DNA of 64,000 nucleotides from Actinotignum schaalii (GCF_000724605.1 NZ_CP008802.1:620001-684000); one strand, 5' to 3'. Counted from the first letter of the stretch, positions 8,711-17,726 are shown. The notes: a model not told the origin generated them from the letters alone. A program made the numbers and translations.

Positions 8711-10060
8711 CTAGGCTCCGACCTTCTCCACTTCTTCACTATCCAGCTTCGGAGAGGCACTTACGGTACCCTGGCGCGCCCGCCGCGAGAAGGGGTGGAT
8801 ATCCCCCACGATCACATCGTGGCGCTTCGGGAAGAGGAAGTACTTCGAAGCGAGGTTGGCGAAAGTCGCGAACATTTCCCGCCCGGACTGGAGCTGCTGG
8901 ATATGCAAGGCATTCCACATGAGCCAGGAGAACTTCCCGGTAATGGCCGGCAGATGCGGAATTTCGGTCACCGCGAAACCAACGCCCACGGTGGCCATGG
9001 TGCCCTTGTTGAAGTACTCGAAAGGCTCGGTTTCCCTGCCCGCCAGGTTATTGGAAATGACCTTGGCGATATGCCGCCCGCCCTGGATAGCGGGTTGAGC
9101 CAGCTGCGGAAGCCCGCGTTCGCCGCTCACAGCAACGTCTCCGGCAGCGAAAACGCCGTCGACCCCTTCCACCTGGAAGTGTTCGTTCACCTGGATGCGC
9201 CCGCGCGCACCTTGCGGCACGCTCCATTCCTTGACCTCGGGCGGAACCCCCACCCCGGAGGACCAGACGATCAGCGAGGCGTCAATCCACTCTTCTTCTT
9301 CCGTCTTGGTGTTCTTCACCAGGATGCGGTTGTCCTCCACCGCGGAAACAGCCTGGTTGAGGAGCACTTTCACGCCGCGATCTTCGAGAGCGCGGTGGGC
9401 GGCGTTACGGCTCTTCTCATCGAAAGGCCCGAGAACCGTGGGTGCCATATCCACGAGGATGATCTCAAATTGCTCGGTATCGATGCTGGGATAGAGCGTC
9501 TCGAAATCGAAATTACGCAGTTCGGCAATAGCGCCGGCTGTTTCCACGCCGGTGGGGCCCGCCCCGCACACAACCACCCGGAAAGGCCCGGGATTTTCGG
9601 CGGCATCCATGCCATCCAGCAGCCCGTAGAGCCGGTCGCGTACCTGAAGCGCTTCATCGCGCGTGTACATCGGCAAGGTGTGCTCCGCGGCGCCCTTAAT
9701 ACCGAAGTAAGCAGCGCTCACACCGGTGGCGAGGACTAGGTAGTCATAAGCCATCGTGCGCTCGTCGTCGAGCTCGATGATCTTATTATCCGTATCCACG
9801 TGCTGGAGCTCCCCGAGCACGAAACGCAGATTCTTCTGCTTGCTCCGCAATGCGCGCAGGTTGTAGGTAATATCCCCCGCGTTGAGCGCGCCCGAAGCCA
9901 CCTGGAAAAGCAGCGGCTTGAACGTGGTATACGGATTCTTATCAATGAGCGTTACCCGCACGGGTGCCTCGCGAAGGCCACGTGCCGCTTGGATACCGGC
10001 AAAGCCACCGCCGACGATGACCACATGCGGTAACGCACTTCCTTTAATATTGTGACTCAT
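8711..10060 (-). CDS. ndh: Type II NADH dehydrogenase (NDH-2)
   Basis: A 449-residue FAD-dependent NADH:quinone oxidoreductase of the non-proton-pumping type, acting at the inner face of the membrane. The FAD Rossmann motif GGGFAG is at residues 17-22, a second dinucleotide motif CGAGPTGVETAG lies near 160, and the FAD-binding FAAGDVA motif is near 300. It would feed electrons to menaquinone, upstream of the bd oxidase encoded at 26-32 kb. The start at 10060 is the ATG seven bases after a good -10 box, implying a leaderless mRNA; two upstream in-frame ATGs would lie upstream of the predicted transcription start. Confidence 0.93.
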   Translation of the reverse strand: MSHNIKGSALPHVVIVGGGFAGIQAARGLREAPVRVTLIDKNPYTTFKPLLFQVASGALNAGDITYNLRALRSKQKNLRFVLGELQHVDTDNKIIELDDERTMAYDYLVLATGVSAAYFGIKGAAEHTLPMYTRDEALQVRDRLYGLLDGMDAAENPGPFRVVVCGAGPTGVETAGAIAELRNFDFETLYPSIDTEQFEIILVDMAPTVLGPFDEKSRNAAHRALEDRGVKVLLNQAVSAVEDNRILVKNTKTEEEEWIDASLIVWSSGVGVPPEVKEWSVPQGARGRIQVNEHFQVEGVDGVFAAGDVAVSGERGLPQLAQPAIQGGRHIAKVISNNLAGRETEPFEYFNKGTMATVGVGFAVTEIPHLPAITGKFSWLMWNALHIQQLQSGREMFATFANLASKYFLFPKRHDVIVGDIHPFSRRARQGTVSASPKLDSEEVEKVGA

Positions 10061-10067
10061 ACCCCAT

Positions 10068-10097
10068 AACATAGTGGATATGTGAGCTAGTTTCCAA
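10068..10097 (-). promoter_or_regulatory. Leaderless ndh promoter
   Basis: On the minus strand TTGGAA (10097-10092), an 18-base spacer and TATGTT (10073-10068) lead to the ATG seven bases later, so the message should start at the initiation codon. Confidence 0.65.
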
Positions 10098-10136
10098 TAC
10101 TTCACTTACGCGCAAAATAGTGACACTCAGCAAATA

Positions 10137-10985
10137 TCACCGCAGCACAGCCGCCACCAGATCGGCAACCGGCGCGGGGCCCGCGGGGAGGATCCAGCGA
10201 GCCGCGGCCGTAGTTTCAGCGCTGGCCTGCGGCATTGCGCAGCTCAGCGCGATTTCACGCATCCAGGGAATGTCATTGGCGGAGTCCCCCATCCCTAAGG
10301 TGTGCGCCGCGTCCAGCCCGCGCGCCCGCAGCGCCAGGTCAATTCCTTCCCACTTGGTCACCCCGGGAGCCACCACATCAACAAAATTCGCGTGCCCGCG
10401 CACCGCCCCGGGGAACGCCTCCTGCCAGAGTTCACGGAGCCGGTCCAGTTCAGTTTCGGTTCCGGAGAAAGAGAGTTTCGTGATGGTATCGGCCGTAAGG
10501 CCGGCGACGTCGCCGCGGAGCGGTTCCCGCCCCGCGGAAGCGTTGCAAATAACGTCCTCATACAGGGGCGCCCCAAAGCTTTGTACGACGACGCTCTCGC
10601 TGCCATTGACGACTATGCCAAGGCGGTGGTCCTCCGCGAAGCGGATGGCGCGCGCGTAAGCGGTGGCGCCGAGCGGGTGGCGACGCACTACCGCGTGCCC
10701 GTCCCAGACGATGGAGCCGCCTTCGGCCACCACCCATCCGGGCACCCCGGCTTCCGTGAGGATATCGGCCGCCCCGGCGACGATGCGCCCGGTCGCCAGG
10801 GTAATCGGGATGCCGGCGGCATGGAGCTGTTGGAGGGCGCGGATATTTTCCGGGAGTACCCGCGAGCTGGCGTCCGTGAGGGTGCCGTCCACGTCGAAAA
10901 GAACATTCGTGGGGCGGGTGAATTCACGTTCGCGATAGGTGATGTGCCCGGAGGCGTCCAATATGCCCAGCTGATGGATCGGCAT
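10137..10985 (-). CDS. HAD-IIB (Cof-type) phosphatase
   Basis: A 282-residue HAD-superfamily hydrolase of the Cof/YbiV subgroup. Motif I FDVDGTLTD is at residues 30-38, motif II is TLATGR, and motifs III/IV are around KWEGIDLAL and GMGDSANDIPWM. It probably dephosphorylates sugar or flavin phosphates; substrate unknown. The ATG has no good ribosome-binding site of its own. Its first base overlaps the TAA of a 13-codon ORF (10985-11026), suggesting translational coupling. About 25 residues precede motif I, an unusual extension for this family. Confidence 0.85.
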   Translation of the reverse strand: MPIHQLGILDASGHITYREREFTRPTNVLFDVDGTLTDASSRVLPENIRALQQLHAAGIPITLATGRIVAGAADILTEAGVPGWVVAEGGSIVWDGHAVVRRHPLGATAYARAIRFAEDHRLGIVVNGSESVVVQSFGAPLYEDVICNASAGREPLRGDVAGLTADTITKLSFSGTETELDRLRELWQEAFPGAVRGHANFVDVVAPGVTKWEGIDLALRARGLDAAHTLGMGDSANDIPWMREIALSCAMPQASAETTAAARWILPAGPAPVADLVAAVLR

Positions 10986-11026
10986 TAGCGCTCATTCCCG
11001 GAGATGGTGGATTCCGCTGTACTCAT
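10985..11026 (-). CDS. Leaderless 13-residue upstream ORF coupled to the HAD gene
   Basis: The ATG at 11026 follows a TACTAT -10 box by seven bases. The frame encodes MSTAESTISGNER and ends in a TAA whose last A is the A of the HAD gene's ATG (TAATG). It is too short to classify. The arrangement suggests that ribosomes start on the leaderless 5' end and reinitiate on the HAD gene. Translation has not been shown; this is inference from spacing. Confidence 0.45.
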   Translation of the reverse strand: MSTAESTISGNER

Positions 11027-11033
11027 AGCAACG

Positions 11034-11039
11034 ATAGTA
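11034..11039 (-). promoter_or_regulatory. -10 box for the HAD gene transcript
   Basis: TACTAT on the minus strand, seven bases before the ATG of the 13-codon ORF. No convincing -35 is visible. Confidence 0.5.
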
Positions 11040-11080
11040 ACTGAGTGTATGAATAGGGTGAAAATACGAAATTTCATCTT

Positions 11081-11647
11081 CTACAGTTCACCGGTGAGAT
11101 AGCGCTGAATCGTAGGGCCAACGAGAGATACGAGTTCGTCGGTAGTCAAACTGGCAAGAGGTTCGATTGTGAGGACGTACCGCGCAACTATGATTCCCGC
11201 CATCTGACTGAGCACCAGCGAGATGCGCAGTTCGCGGTCGGGGCTATCGAGGTGCTTGAGGATGCGGTCTATTAATAGCGTCTCCGCCGCCTTGTGTAGC
11301 ACATTTGGACTGCTTGCCATTGCCCGTCGAAACAACGCAAGAATGGCTTTTCCTGACGGGGAGCACCACATTCCGTCTGCGTAACGCACAATTTCGTATC
11401 CCCATCGCTCCTTGGGCAAGCTGCTAATATGCGTGACGGCTTCTCGCGGCTGGACAATACGATCCAGAACCTTGTTGAACAGCCCTTCCTTCGAGCCAAA
11501 GTAGTGATTGATCAACGATGCGTCTACGCCAGCTTTGCCCGCTATCTTCCGTACCGAAACAGAGTCGAATGAAAACTGCGAGAAAAGCTCCTCCGCTACG
11601 TCCAGTAGGCGTTTGCGCGTCTGGGCGCTCTTGGACGTTTCGGTCAT
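11081..11647 (-). CDS. TetR-family transcriptional regulator
   Basis: A 188-residue TetR protein with an N-terminal helix-turn-helix (VSVRKIAGKAGVDASLINHYFGS, about residues 30-52) and a divergent ligand-binding C-terminal domain. It is the last gene of an ABC exporter operon: its ATG overlaps the TGA of the permease gene (ATGA). The ribosome-binding site GAAGGAG lies inside the permease 3' end. It likely represses this operon; a palindrome at 13118-13135 is a candidate operator. GC is visibly lower than in the neighbouring housekeeping genes. Confidence 0.92.
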   Translation of the reverse strand: MTETSKSAQTRKRLLDVAEELFSQFSFDSVSVRKIAGKAGVDASLINHYFGSKEGLFNKVLDRIVQPREAVTHISSLPKERWGYEIVRYADGMWCSPSGKAILALFRRAMASSPNVLHKAAETLLIDRILKHLDSPDRELRISLVLSQMAGIIVARYVLTIEPLASLTTDELVSLVGPTIQRYLTGEL

Positions 11648-12417
11648 TTCGTACTCCTTCGCATGGTTGCGGAGGCAAGCAATAAAGCAAGGAGGATGAC
11701 TCCAGCTAAGAGTCCGATACGAAGCCACGAATCGGAGGACAGCGAGCTGGATTCCAGAGTCTGCCGGACCACATCAACAGCCCACGTCATCGGGAGCACA
11801 TCGGCGGCCTTGGCCAGGACGGCAGGCATGTGTTCATTTTGTACGAAGAGACCGCAAAGGAAGATCTGAGGGGCAACGAAAACAGGCATGAACTGCACGG
11901 CTTGAAACTCCGTGCGAGCGAAGGCGCTTGCCAACAAACCAGAGGCGACACCGAACAGGCCGTCAAGTAGCGCCACTGTGATGAGCCCCCACCACGGCCC
12001 CGAGAGTTCCACACCCATCGGCCCCAAAACTAGAACCGCGAGGATTAACGACTGGGCAACGGATAAGAACCCAAACACGGCACCGTACGACGCAATCAGA
12101 TTCCATCGGCTCAGTGGGGTGGTGAGGACGCGCTCGAGCGTACCGGATGTCCGCTCACGCAGCATGACCACCGAGGTGACGATGAACATCAGCAGCATCG
12201 GCAACACCGCGAGCATCACGGGACCAACCGTATGGAATAGCGGCGTATGGCCGGGGGCAACGGGCACATCAACAAATACGAAATAGAGCAGCGTCAGCAG
12301 CAGAGCGGGCACCACTAGGATCAGGCCGACGGTGCGGGGATCGGCCTTCAACTGGCAAATAATACGAGCAACGGTTGCGAATGGCGAAGGCTTGCGAACG
12401 GCTGGGGTGACACTCAT
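11644..12417 (-). CDS. ABC-2 type exporter permease
   Basis: A 257-residue membrane protein with about six hydrophobic segments and the ABC-2 signature region (MLRERTSGTLERVLTTPLSRWNLI). It would form the channel with the ATPase encoded directly upstream. ABC-2 exporters with an adjacent TetR regulator often handle drugs or antibiotics, but the substrate here is unknown. The ATG overlaps the stop codon of the ATPase gene (ATGA), and the ribosome-binding site AAGGAG lies in the ATPase 3' end. Confidence 0.92.
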   Translation of the reverse strand: MSVTPAVRKPSPFATVARIICQLKADPRTVGLILVVPALLLTLLYFVFVDVPVAPGHTPLFHTVGPVMLAVLPMLLMFIVTSVVMLRERTSGTLERVLTTPLSRWNLIASYGAVFGFLSVAQSLILAVLVLGPMGVELSGPWWGLITVALLDGLFGVASGLLASAFARTEFQAVQFMPVFVAPQIFLCGLFVQNEHMPAVLAKAADVLPMTWAVDVVRQTLESSSLSSDSWLRIGLLAGVILLALLLASATMRRSTK

Positions 12418-13142
12418 TCTGACTCCTTAATGAGGGCGAGAAAAGCTTCCTCCGGATTATCGGTGCCGGTGCGAGCTTGAACCGAGTCGATAGATTCCTG
12501 TGCCAAGAACTCGCCCTCGCGCATGAACAGCACTTCATCGCAATGCGAGGCTTCGTCCATGACGTGACTAGATATAAGCAAAGTAACCCCTTCGGCAGCA
12601 AAACCGCGGAACACTTCCCACAGCTCCTGGCGGGTAATCGGGTCAAGGCCAACGGCGGGTTCGTCGAGCACGAGTACCTCCGGGTGGCCAACCAAAGCAC
12701 AAGCCAAGGAAGCGCGGTTCGCCTGGCCTCCAGACAACTTTGTGATTGGCCGGGAGGCATAATCGTTCAACTGCACACGGTTGATAGCCTGCGCGACATC
12801 GGCGCTGCTGGCCCCAACCAATCTACCGAAGTACGCGACATTATCGTGAACGCTAATATCTGGATATATCGACAGTGATTGGCTCGTGTATGCCACTTTG
12901 TGCCGCAGGGCCTTTGCTCCCGCAGGAAGCCCAAGAATATCTATTGAACCACTAGTGATCTGCTGCACGCCCAGGATTGCGCGCATCAGCGTAGTTTTAC
13001 CGCACCCGGAGGGACCTAAAAGGCCGGTGATAGATCCCCGCACCAAGTCACAATTCAGACCCCGTAAAACCGGGGTTGTACCGCGACGAACATGTAGATT
13101 CCGTACCCTCAACACGGATTCAACACCTGTTGAATTTCTCAT
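12414..13142 (-). CDS. ABC exporter ATP-binding protein
   Basis: A 242-residue ATPase subunit. Walker A is GPSGCGKT (about residues 43-50), the signature is LSGGQANRASLA, and Walker B is VLVLDEP followed by the D-loop AVGLDP and the H-loop LISSHVMDEA. It is the first gene of the ATPase-permease-TetR operon. I start it at the ATG at 13142, seven bases after a strong -10 box, which predicts a leaderless mRNA. A TTG at 13148 and a GTG at 13115 are alternatives. An 18-bp palindrome covers codons 3-8. Confidence 0.92.
   Translation of the reverse strand: MRNSTGVESVLRVRNLHVRRGTTPVLRGLNCDLVRGSITGLLGPSGCGKTTLMRAILGVQQITSGSIDILGLPAGAKALRHKVAYTSQSLSIYPDISVHDNVAYFGRLVGASSADVAQAINRVQLNDYASRPITKLSGGQANRASLACALVGHPEVLVLDEPAVGLDPITRQELWEVFRGFAAEGVTLLISSHVMDEASHCDEVLFMREGEFLAQESIDSVQARTGTDNPEEAFLALIKESE
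13118..13135. promoter_or_regulatory. Candidate TetR operator palindrome
   Basis: ATTCAACA (13118-13125), CC, then TGTTGAAT (13128-13135) is a perfect 8-bp inverted repeat. It lies at about +8 to +25 of the predicted transcript of the ABC operon, a position where a bound repressor would block RNA polymerase. Its A/T-rich arms stand out from the surroundings. Confidence 0.55.
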
Positions 13143-13149
13143 GTACAAG

Positions 13150-13178
13150 ACATTACCCCCACAAAATAGGGAAAGCAA
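13150..13178 (-). promoter_or_regulatory. Promoter of the ABC exporter/TetR operon
   Basis: On the minus strand TTGCTT (13178-13173), a 17-base spacer and TAATGT (13155-13150) lie seven bases before the ATG of the ATPase gene. Confidence 0.65.
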
Positions 13179-13397
13179 CGGTTGGGAGAGTGCTTTGTTA
13201 CCACCGGTATGTGCAACAGCTTTGCGCTTATACCCGGCGCTGTTCTTGATAGGAGGCCTGCCGAGCATGGCGCCTGGTTAGCGGAACATAGATAGGTTCA
13301 AAAGCTGGTTTATTCTGCGGGAGGAGATGTGGTGGAAAACGAAGGTAACAGCCGTAAAACTACCAGATTACTGTGCATCGGAATAACAGATTACTAA

Positions 13398-13473
13398 TGG
13401 TGGAGCTAAGGGGATTCGAACCCCTGACCTCTTCCATGCCATGGAAGCGCGCTACCAACTGCGCCATAGCCCC
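13398..13473 (-). tRNA. tRNA-Ala (GGC anticodon)
   Basis: The minus strand folds as a 76-base cloverleaf beginning GGGGCTATGGCGCAG, with the anticodon loop ATGGCAT (anticodon GGC, decoding GCC). The T-arm is GGGGTTCGAATCCCC, the acceptor end is TAGCTCC plus A, and CCA is encoded in the DNA. It follows the proA-nadD-rsfS operon and ends near the lower-GC ABC exporter operon. Confidence 0.95.
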
Positions 13474-13564
13474 AAGCGACTTATAGAACTTTAGTCGGAG
13501 AAGAAACGCTTGGCAAATCAGAACCAGATTTTGTGTCGAGCATCGCATTCTTGCAGGTGAGTGC

Positions 13565-14224
13565 TTAGCCTTCCGGTCCTTCCACCTCAAAGTTTTTCAC
13601 CGGATCGTGCTCATCGGCGAGGAAACGATTAAAGCCGGTGAGGCGCCATTGCGACTCCGCGTTCTTGCGCCGCTGCAGCATGGCCCAGTGGCAGTTATCC
13701 AAGCCGCCCAGGCCCTGCCATTGCGCCCCGCACCCGAGGAGCACCCCGAGTCCGCAAGTGATCGCTGCGCCGTGCGCGGTTACCACTAGCAGGCCACCGT
13801 CCATATCCGCGCTGGCTTCGCTAATCGCGGCGGCCACGCGTGCGCCCACGTGTTCCTTTGTTTCCACGCCCACACCTACGGGTTCCTCCCCCGCCCGCCA
13901 CTGCGCGAATTCGTGCGGGTAGCGTTCGGCAATCTCGGTGCGGGTCAAGCCCTCGAAGAGCCCGAAACAGCGTTCTTCTAAACGCGCATCGGTTGCCACC
14001 TCGAGGCCTACCAGTTTGGCGGCCTCAAGAGCGGTGGCGTAGGCGCGCTGTAGCGGGGATGCCACGAAACGCGCCGGGCCAGCAGCGGCGATATAGGGAG
14101 CCACGTAACGTGCCTGGCCCAGGCCTACCGCATTAAGGGGGATATCTGTGGAGCCCTGGATTCGCCAGGCGAGGTTGTAATCAGTTTGCCCGTGGCGCCA
14201 GAGCAGGATGCGATCTGCACTCAT
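13565..14224 (-). CDS. Histidine phosphatase (phosphoglycerate mutase-like)
   Basis: A 219-residue branch-1 histidine phosphatase with the catalytic RHGQT at residues 10-14, SPLQRAYATA near 57, an Arg/Glu pair around RLEERCFG, and the second catalytic His in VVTAHGAAI near 151. Family members remove phosphates from small molecules or act as cofactor-dependent mutases; in this position in actinobacteria they are usually annotated only as phosphatases. Its ATG overlaps the rsfS stop (ATGA), making it the last gene of the proA operon. Confidence 0.9.
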   Translation of the reverse strand: MSADRILLWRHGQTDYNLAWRIQGSTDIPLNAVGLGQARYVAPYIAAAGPARFVASPLQRAYATALEAAKLVGLEVATDARLEERCFGLFEGLTRTEIAERYPHEFAQWRAGEEPVGVGVETKEHVGARVAAAISEASADMDGGLLVVTAHGAAITCGLGVLLGCGAQWQGLGGLDNCHWAMLQRRKNAESQWRLTGFNRFLADEHDPVKNFEVEGPEG

Positions 14225-14718
14225 GCATCTACCTCAGCGGCACCGTCTGCCTCAGAGTCCCTGGAGTCCCCGGGTTCCTCTGGTTCCTCGGATTCCTCAG
14301 ATTCCGAGGCGTGATCTGGCACCGCGGGCGCCTGCGCCCCGGCAATTACAGCTTCATCATCAAGCTGGAGATCCACATGCGGGCAATCAGCCCACAGGCG
14401 CGCGAGGGCGTAATCATCACGGTCCTCATCGCGCTGAATATGCACGATGAGTTCGCCGTAATCCAGGAGCACCCAGCGCGGGTCGAAGGTGAGTCCTTCG
14501 CGGCGCAGGCGCTGCCCGCCGGCGTCGTCGAGCTTCTCCTCCACGCGATCCACGATGGCGCGCACTTTCGGCTCCGAATCACCGGAGATAATAAGGAACA
14601 CATCGGAAATGGCGAAACGCTCACCAACGTCGAGAGCTTCAATCGATGTTGCTTTCACCTCTGCCGCTGCCGCGGCTCCAATACGGGCGAGCTCAATCGC
14701 GCGGTCCGAAGCTGTCAC
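14221..14718 (-). CDS. rsfS: Ribosomal silencing factor RsfS
   Basis: RsfS (YbeB/Iojap) binds ribosomal protein uL14 and prevents subunit joining when nutrients are scarce. The core domain is clear: ISDVFLIISGDSEPKVRAIVDRVEEKL, then WVLLDYGELIVHI. The protein has 165 residues, longer than the usual 110-130, because of an acidic Ser/Glu/Asp tail after residue 125. The start is GTG, overlapping the TGA of the preceding membrane-protein gene (GTGA), so translation is probably coupled. Confidence 0.95.
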   Translation of the reverse strand: MTASDRAIELARIGAAAAAEVKATSIEALDVGERFAISDVFLIISGDSEPKVRAIVDRVEEKLDDAGGQRLRREGLTFDPRWVLLDYGELIVHIQRDEDRDDYALARLWADCPHVDLQLDDEAVIAGAQAPAVPDHASESEESEEPEEPGDSRDSEADGAAEVDA

Positions 14719-15602
14719 AAGATCTCCTTGATATTGGGGGTAGTGCTGAATGCCACAAGATCACCAGGCGCGGCCTGCGCACCGTGCTGGAGGAAGAAGA
14801 ACCCGATAACCAGGCCAAGCACCACGCTAATAACAATGAGCAGCAGCATGGTCATCGTCCAGCGGCGCGGTGAAGATTCGTCATCAAGTTCATCTTCGTC
14901 TACATATTCGTGCGCGAGTGGGTCCGGCTGCGCCGCGGGAACGGAAGCGGGCGGGAACGGCGCTGCGGCGTCGTTCCCGGTATTTTCTACCACCGCCGGC
15001 ACCGGCTCCTGCTCCGTAACCGAGGCACGCAAAGCATCGCTTTGGGTGCGAGCAAGCAACCGTTCGCGCAGGCTGCCGCCTTCGGAAAACTCCGCTGCCA
15101 CTTCCGGTTCCGAAGCCGGTTCGGAAGCCGATGCCGATTCCGGGACCACTTGCGAGGCAGGGGCCGCCGCGGCAGCTGATGCCGAAGCCGCAAACGACGG
15201 CACGAGCGTGTGTTCTTCTTCGCCAATACTTGCCTCGGTATCGGCTTCGAAACGGTCAAAAACGGAGATTCGCTCCCCCGCGGGCGCGGATTCTTCCCGG
15301 ATCGCGCGGGGCTCCGCCGCGTTCACAGGTTCGTATGCCTGGGTGGGAGCGCCCTCATCTTCCGCCAGCGGTGCCACCACTTCAGCTACTTCAGCCGCTT
15401 CAGAAACTTCAGCCGCCCCAGCTGCCTCAACCGTTTCGGCACGCTCGGCCAGAATGGCGCGCCGCCGCGTCGCCCGCACCACCGGAATATCCCGGGTGCG
15501 CCGCAATTCTTCTACCGGCGAAGCTTCGCCTTCTTCGAGAGGTTTTAGGAGTCCGCGCTCGCGCATCTCGCTGCGTGTGAGGCGCCGCCCGCCCTCGCTC
15601 AT
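14715..15602 (-). CDS. Unknown single-pass membrane protein in the nadD-rsfS operon
   Basis: A 295-residue protein of no family I recognise. It begins with a basic region ([14 protein letters not shown], then [15 protein letters not shown]), continues with about 180 residues rich in Ala, Glu, Ser and Pro that are probably disordered, and ends with one transmembrane helix ([22 protein letters not shown], about residues 247-268) and a short outer tail. A cytoplasmic N-terminus is predicted. The ATG overlaps the nadD stop (ATGA) and its GTGA end overlaps rsfS. A longer frame to 15620 is not needed. Confidence 0.85.
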   Translation of the reverse strand: MSEGGRRLTRSEMRERGLLKPLEEGEASPVEELRRTRDIPVVRATRRRAILAERAETVEAAGAAEVSEAAEVAEVVAPLAEDEGAPTQAYEPVNAAEPRAIREESAPAGERISVFDRFEADTEASIGEEEHTLVPSFAASASAAAAAPASQVVPESASASEPASEPEVAAEFSEGGSLRERLLARTQSDALRASVTEQEPVPAVVENTGNDAAAPFPPASVPAAQPDPLAHEYVDEDELDDESSPRRWTMTMLLLIVISVVLGLVIGFFFLQHGAQAAPGDLVAFSTTPNIKEIL

Positions 15603-16288
15603 TTCTTCTCCTCTCGGCACGACTGTCCTTTGTCAAGTTTACCCGGTGCCTCGCGCTGGGCATAAAGTTTGTATTTTCTAATATGCTGCACCACGCCTTC
15701 GGGCACCAAATACCAGATGGGCTCGTGGGCTTTCACCCGCTCGCGCACATCCGTGGAGGAAATCGCCATGGCGGGAACCTCCACAATTTCCACGGCGTGT
15801 TTGGGCAGCGCGGACACGTCAATATTGTGCCCGGGTCGCGTCACCCCGATAAAACGCGCCATCCCCCACAGTTCCTCGGCGTTCTTCCAGCGCAAAATCT
15901 CCGGAATAACATCCGCCCCGGTAATGAAGTACAGATCCGCATCCGGGTAGACCTCACGCAAATCCCGCAGGGTATCCACGGTGTAGGTCAGGCCGCGCCG
16001 CTCAATATCCACCCGCGATACCGTAAAGCGAGTATTCGAGGCGGTGGCAATAACCGCCATGAGGTAACGGTGTTCGGCCGGGCTCACGTGCTGCCCCTGC
16101 TTGAAAGCCGGGCGGCCGGTGGGCACGAAAACCACCTCATCCAGCCCGAAACGATGCTGCACTTCCGAGGCTGCCACCAGGTGGCCGTGGTGAATCGGGT
16201 CGAAAGTTCCGCCCATCACCCCGATCCGCCGACGCCGGTGCTTGCGTTCGTCGAAAGGAATTTGCACCGGTTCGTCTTTATCGGACAT
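15599..16288 (-). CDS. nadD: Nicotinate-nucleotide adenylyltransferase
   Basis: NadD adenylates nicotinate mononucleotide in NAD biosynthesis. The nucleotidyltransferase motif [12 protein letters not shown] is at residues 26-37, and the C-terminal [10 protein letters not shown] motif near 180 binds ATP. The protein has 229 residues with a short basic N-terminal extension (KHRRRR). I start at the ATG at 16288, which overlaps the proA end by 11 bases; the frame extends to 16306 without support. Confidence 0.96.
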   Translation of the reverse strand: MSDKDEPVQIPFDERKHRRRRIGVMGGTFDPIHHGHLVAASEVQHRFGLDEVVFVPTGRPAFKQGQHVSPAEHRYLMAVIATASNTRFTVSRVDIERRGLTYTVDTLRDLREVYPDADLYFITGADVIPEILRWKNAEELWGMARFIGVTRPGHNIDVSALPKHAVEIVEVPAMAISSTDVRERVKAHEPIWYLVPEGVVQHIRKYKLYAQREAPGKLDKGQSCREEKK

Positions 16289-17540
16289 GCCCCTCGCCCT
16301 CTGCAATCCACGTTGTCGTGGTCATTTCTTCCAGCCCCATGGGCCCGCGCGCATGCAATTTTTGGGTGGAAATACCAATTTCCACGCCCAGCCCAAATTC
16401 GCCGCCGTCCGTGAAACGCGTCGAGGCATTAACCATGACCGCGGCGCAATCCACCTCGGAGGTGAAACGATTAATGGCACGCTGGTCCTCAGCCACAATA
16501 GCTTCGGTATGACCGCTCGAATAGCGGGCGATATGCGCGAGCGCCGCCTCAATATCAGGCACTACCGCGACGGCCATGTCCAGCGCCAAATATTCCGTTT
16601 CCCAATCTTCTTCCGTTGCGGCCTGCGTGGGAATATCCCCCGCGAAGCTCTGCGCGGCCGCATCGCAATGCAAGGTCACGCCGCGCTCATGAAGTTCGTG
16701 CAGAATCCGCGGCATAAATTGCGGTGCAATATCCGCGTGGACCAGAAGTGTTTCAGCCGCATTGCAGACGCTCGGCCGATGCGTTTTCGAATTAACGACG
16801 ACGGCGCTAGCCCGCTCCACATCCGCGCTGGCATCCACGTACACGTGATTATTGCCCACCCCGGTTTCGATCACGGGAACCAGGGATTCGCGCACGACCG
16901 TCTGAATAAGGCCGGCGCCCCCACGCGGAATAACAAGGTCCACCAGGCCGCGCAATTTCATCAGTTCGACGGCGCCTGCGCGCCCGAAAGCATCGATGGT
17001 CTGCACACAGTCGGCCGGGAATCCGGCCTCAGTTACAGCCTGGCGCATGAGTTCGACCAGCACTTCGTTGGTGCGGATGGCGGCGCTCCCCCCGCGCAAA
17101 ATCACCGCGGAACCGGCTTTGAGGGCCAGGGTGGCCGCATCGACCGTCACATTGGGGCGGGCTTCATAAATCATCCCGATTACGCCCATGGGTACCCGGA
17201 CTTGCCGCAAACGCATCCCGTTAGCTAAGCGCGAACCGCGTACCACTTCACCCACCGGGTCAGCCAAGCCCACCACGTGTTCTACCGCCTGGGCAATCCC
17301 TTCGATGCGCTCGGCAGTCAGGAGGAGGCGATCAATCATGCCCGGGGAAAGCCGGCTTTCTTCCCGGGCTACATCCTGGGCATTCGCCTCCACAATACGG
17401 GCGGTTTCGCTGCGCAAAATCGCGGCGATACGGCGAAGGGCGTCATTTTTTGACGTGGTTTGCGCCCCCCGCAAAGAACGCGCCGCCTGGCGCGCGCGGC
17501 GGGCCACATCGGCCACGCCCTCGGTTAACGTTGCGGTCAT
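16278..17540 (-). CDS. proA: Gamma-glutamyl phosphate reductase
   Basis: ProA reduces glutamyl-5-phosphate to the semialdehyde in proline synthesis. The 420-residue protein is full length, with an aldehyde-dehydrogenase fold and the catalytic Cys in [14 protein letters not shown] (near residue 258). It heads the operon proA-nadD-membrane protein-rsfS-phosphatase. Its partner proB lies 2.1 kb away, separated by a thioredoxin, a flavoprotein and a small ORF. The ATG follows a -10 box by seven bases. Confidence 0.97.
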   Translation of the reverse strand: MTATLTEGVADVARRARQAARSLRGAQTTSKNDALRRIAAILRSETARIVEANAQDVAREESRLSPGMIDRLLLTAERIEGIAQAVEHVVGLADPVGEVVRGSRLANGMRLRQVRVPMGVIGMIYEARPNVTVDAATLALKAGSAVILRGGSAAIRTNEVLVELMRQAVTEAGFPADCVQTIDAFGRAGAVELMKLRGLVDLVIPRGGAGLIQTVVRESLVPVIETGVGNNHVYVDASADVERASAVVVNSKTHRPSVCNAAETLLVHADIAPQFMPRILHELHERGVTLHCDAAAQSFAGDIPTQAATEEDWETEYLALDMAVAVVPDIEAALAHIARYSSGHTEAIVAEDQRAINRFTSEVDCAAVMVNASTRFTDGGEFGLGVEIGISTQKLHARGPMGLEEMTTTTWIAEGEGHVR

Positions 17541-17547
17541 AGTCTCT

Positions 17548-17553
17548 ACTTTA
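17548..17553 (-). promoter_or_regulatory. -10 box of a leaderless proA promoter
   Basis: TAAAGT on the minus strand, seven bases before the proA ATG. The -35 is weak. Confidence 0.5.
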
Positions 17554-17726
17554 GGCCAGGAAGGCGCCCATTACCGAATAGGAAAAGCCGATGGGCGCAA
17601 CGGGCAGGCTGCCGCTTCGCTTATACACCACGCGGCCACTCGTATATATTCTGTCCATCTCATGGGAATAGCCCTCGCGCTTGGCGCGTTGCAGGTAGCG
17701 AGATTTCCACTAACTCGAGGAGAACC

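Noticed and set aside
8536-8922. Plus-strand frame reading through the 15-base repeat as a pentapeptide repeat
   Set aside because: No ribosome-binding site, runs antisense into the end of ndh, and the repeat alone explains the open frame.
13360-13590. Minus-strand 76-codon frame
   Set aside because: It spans tRNA-Ala, a common artefact.
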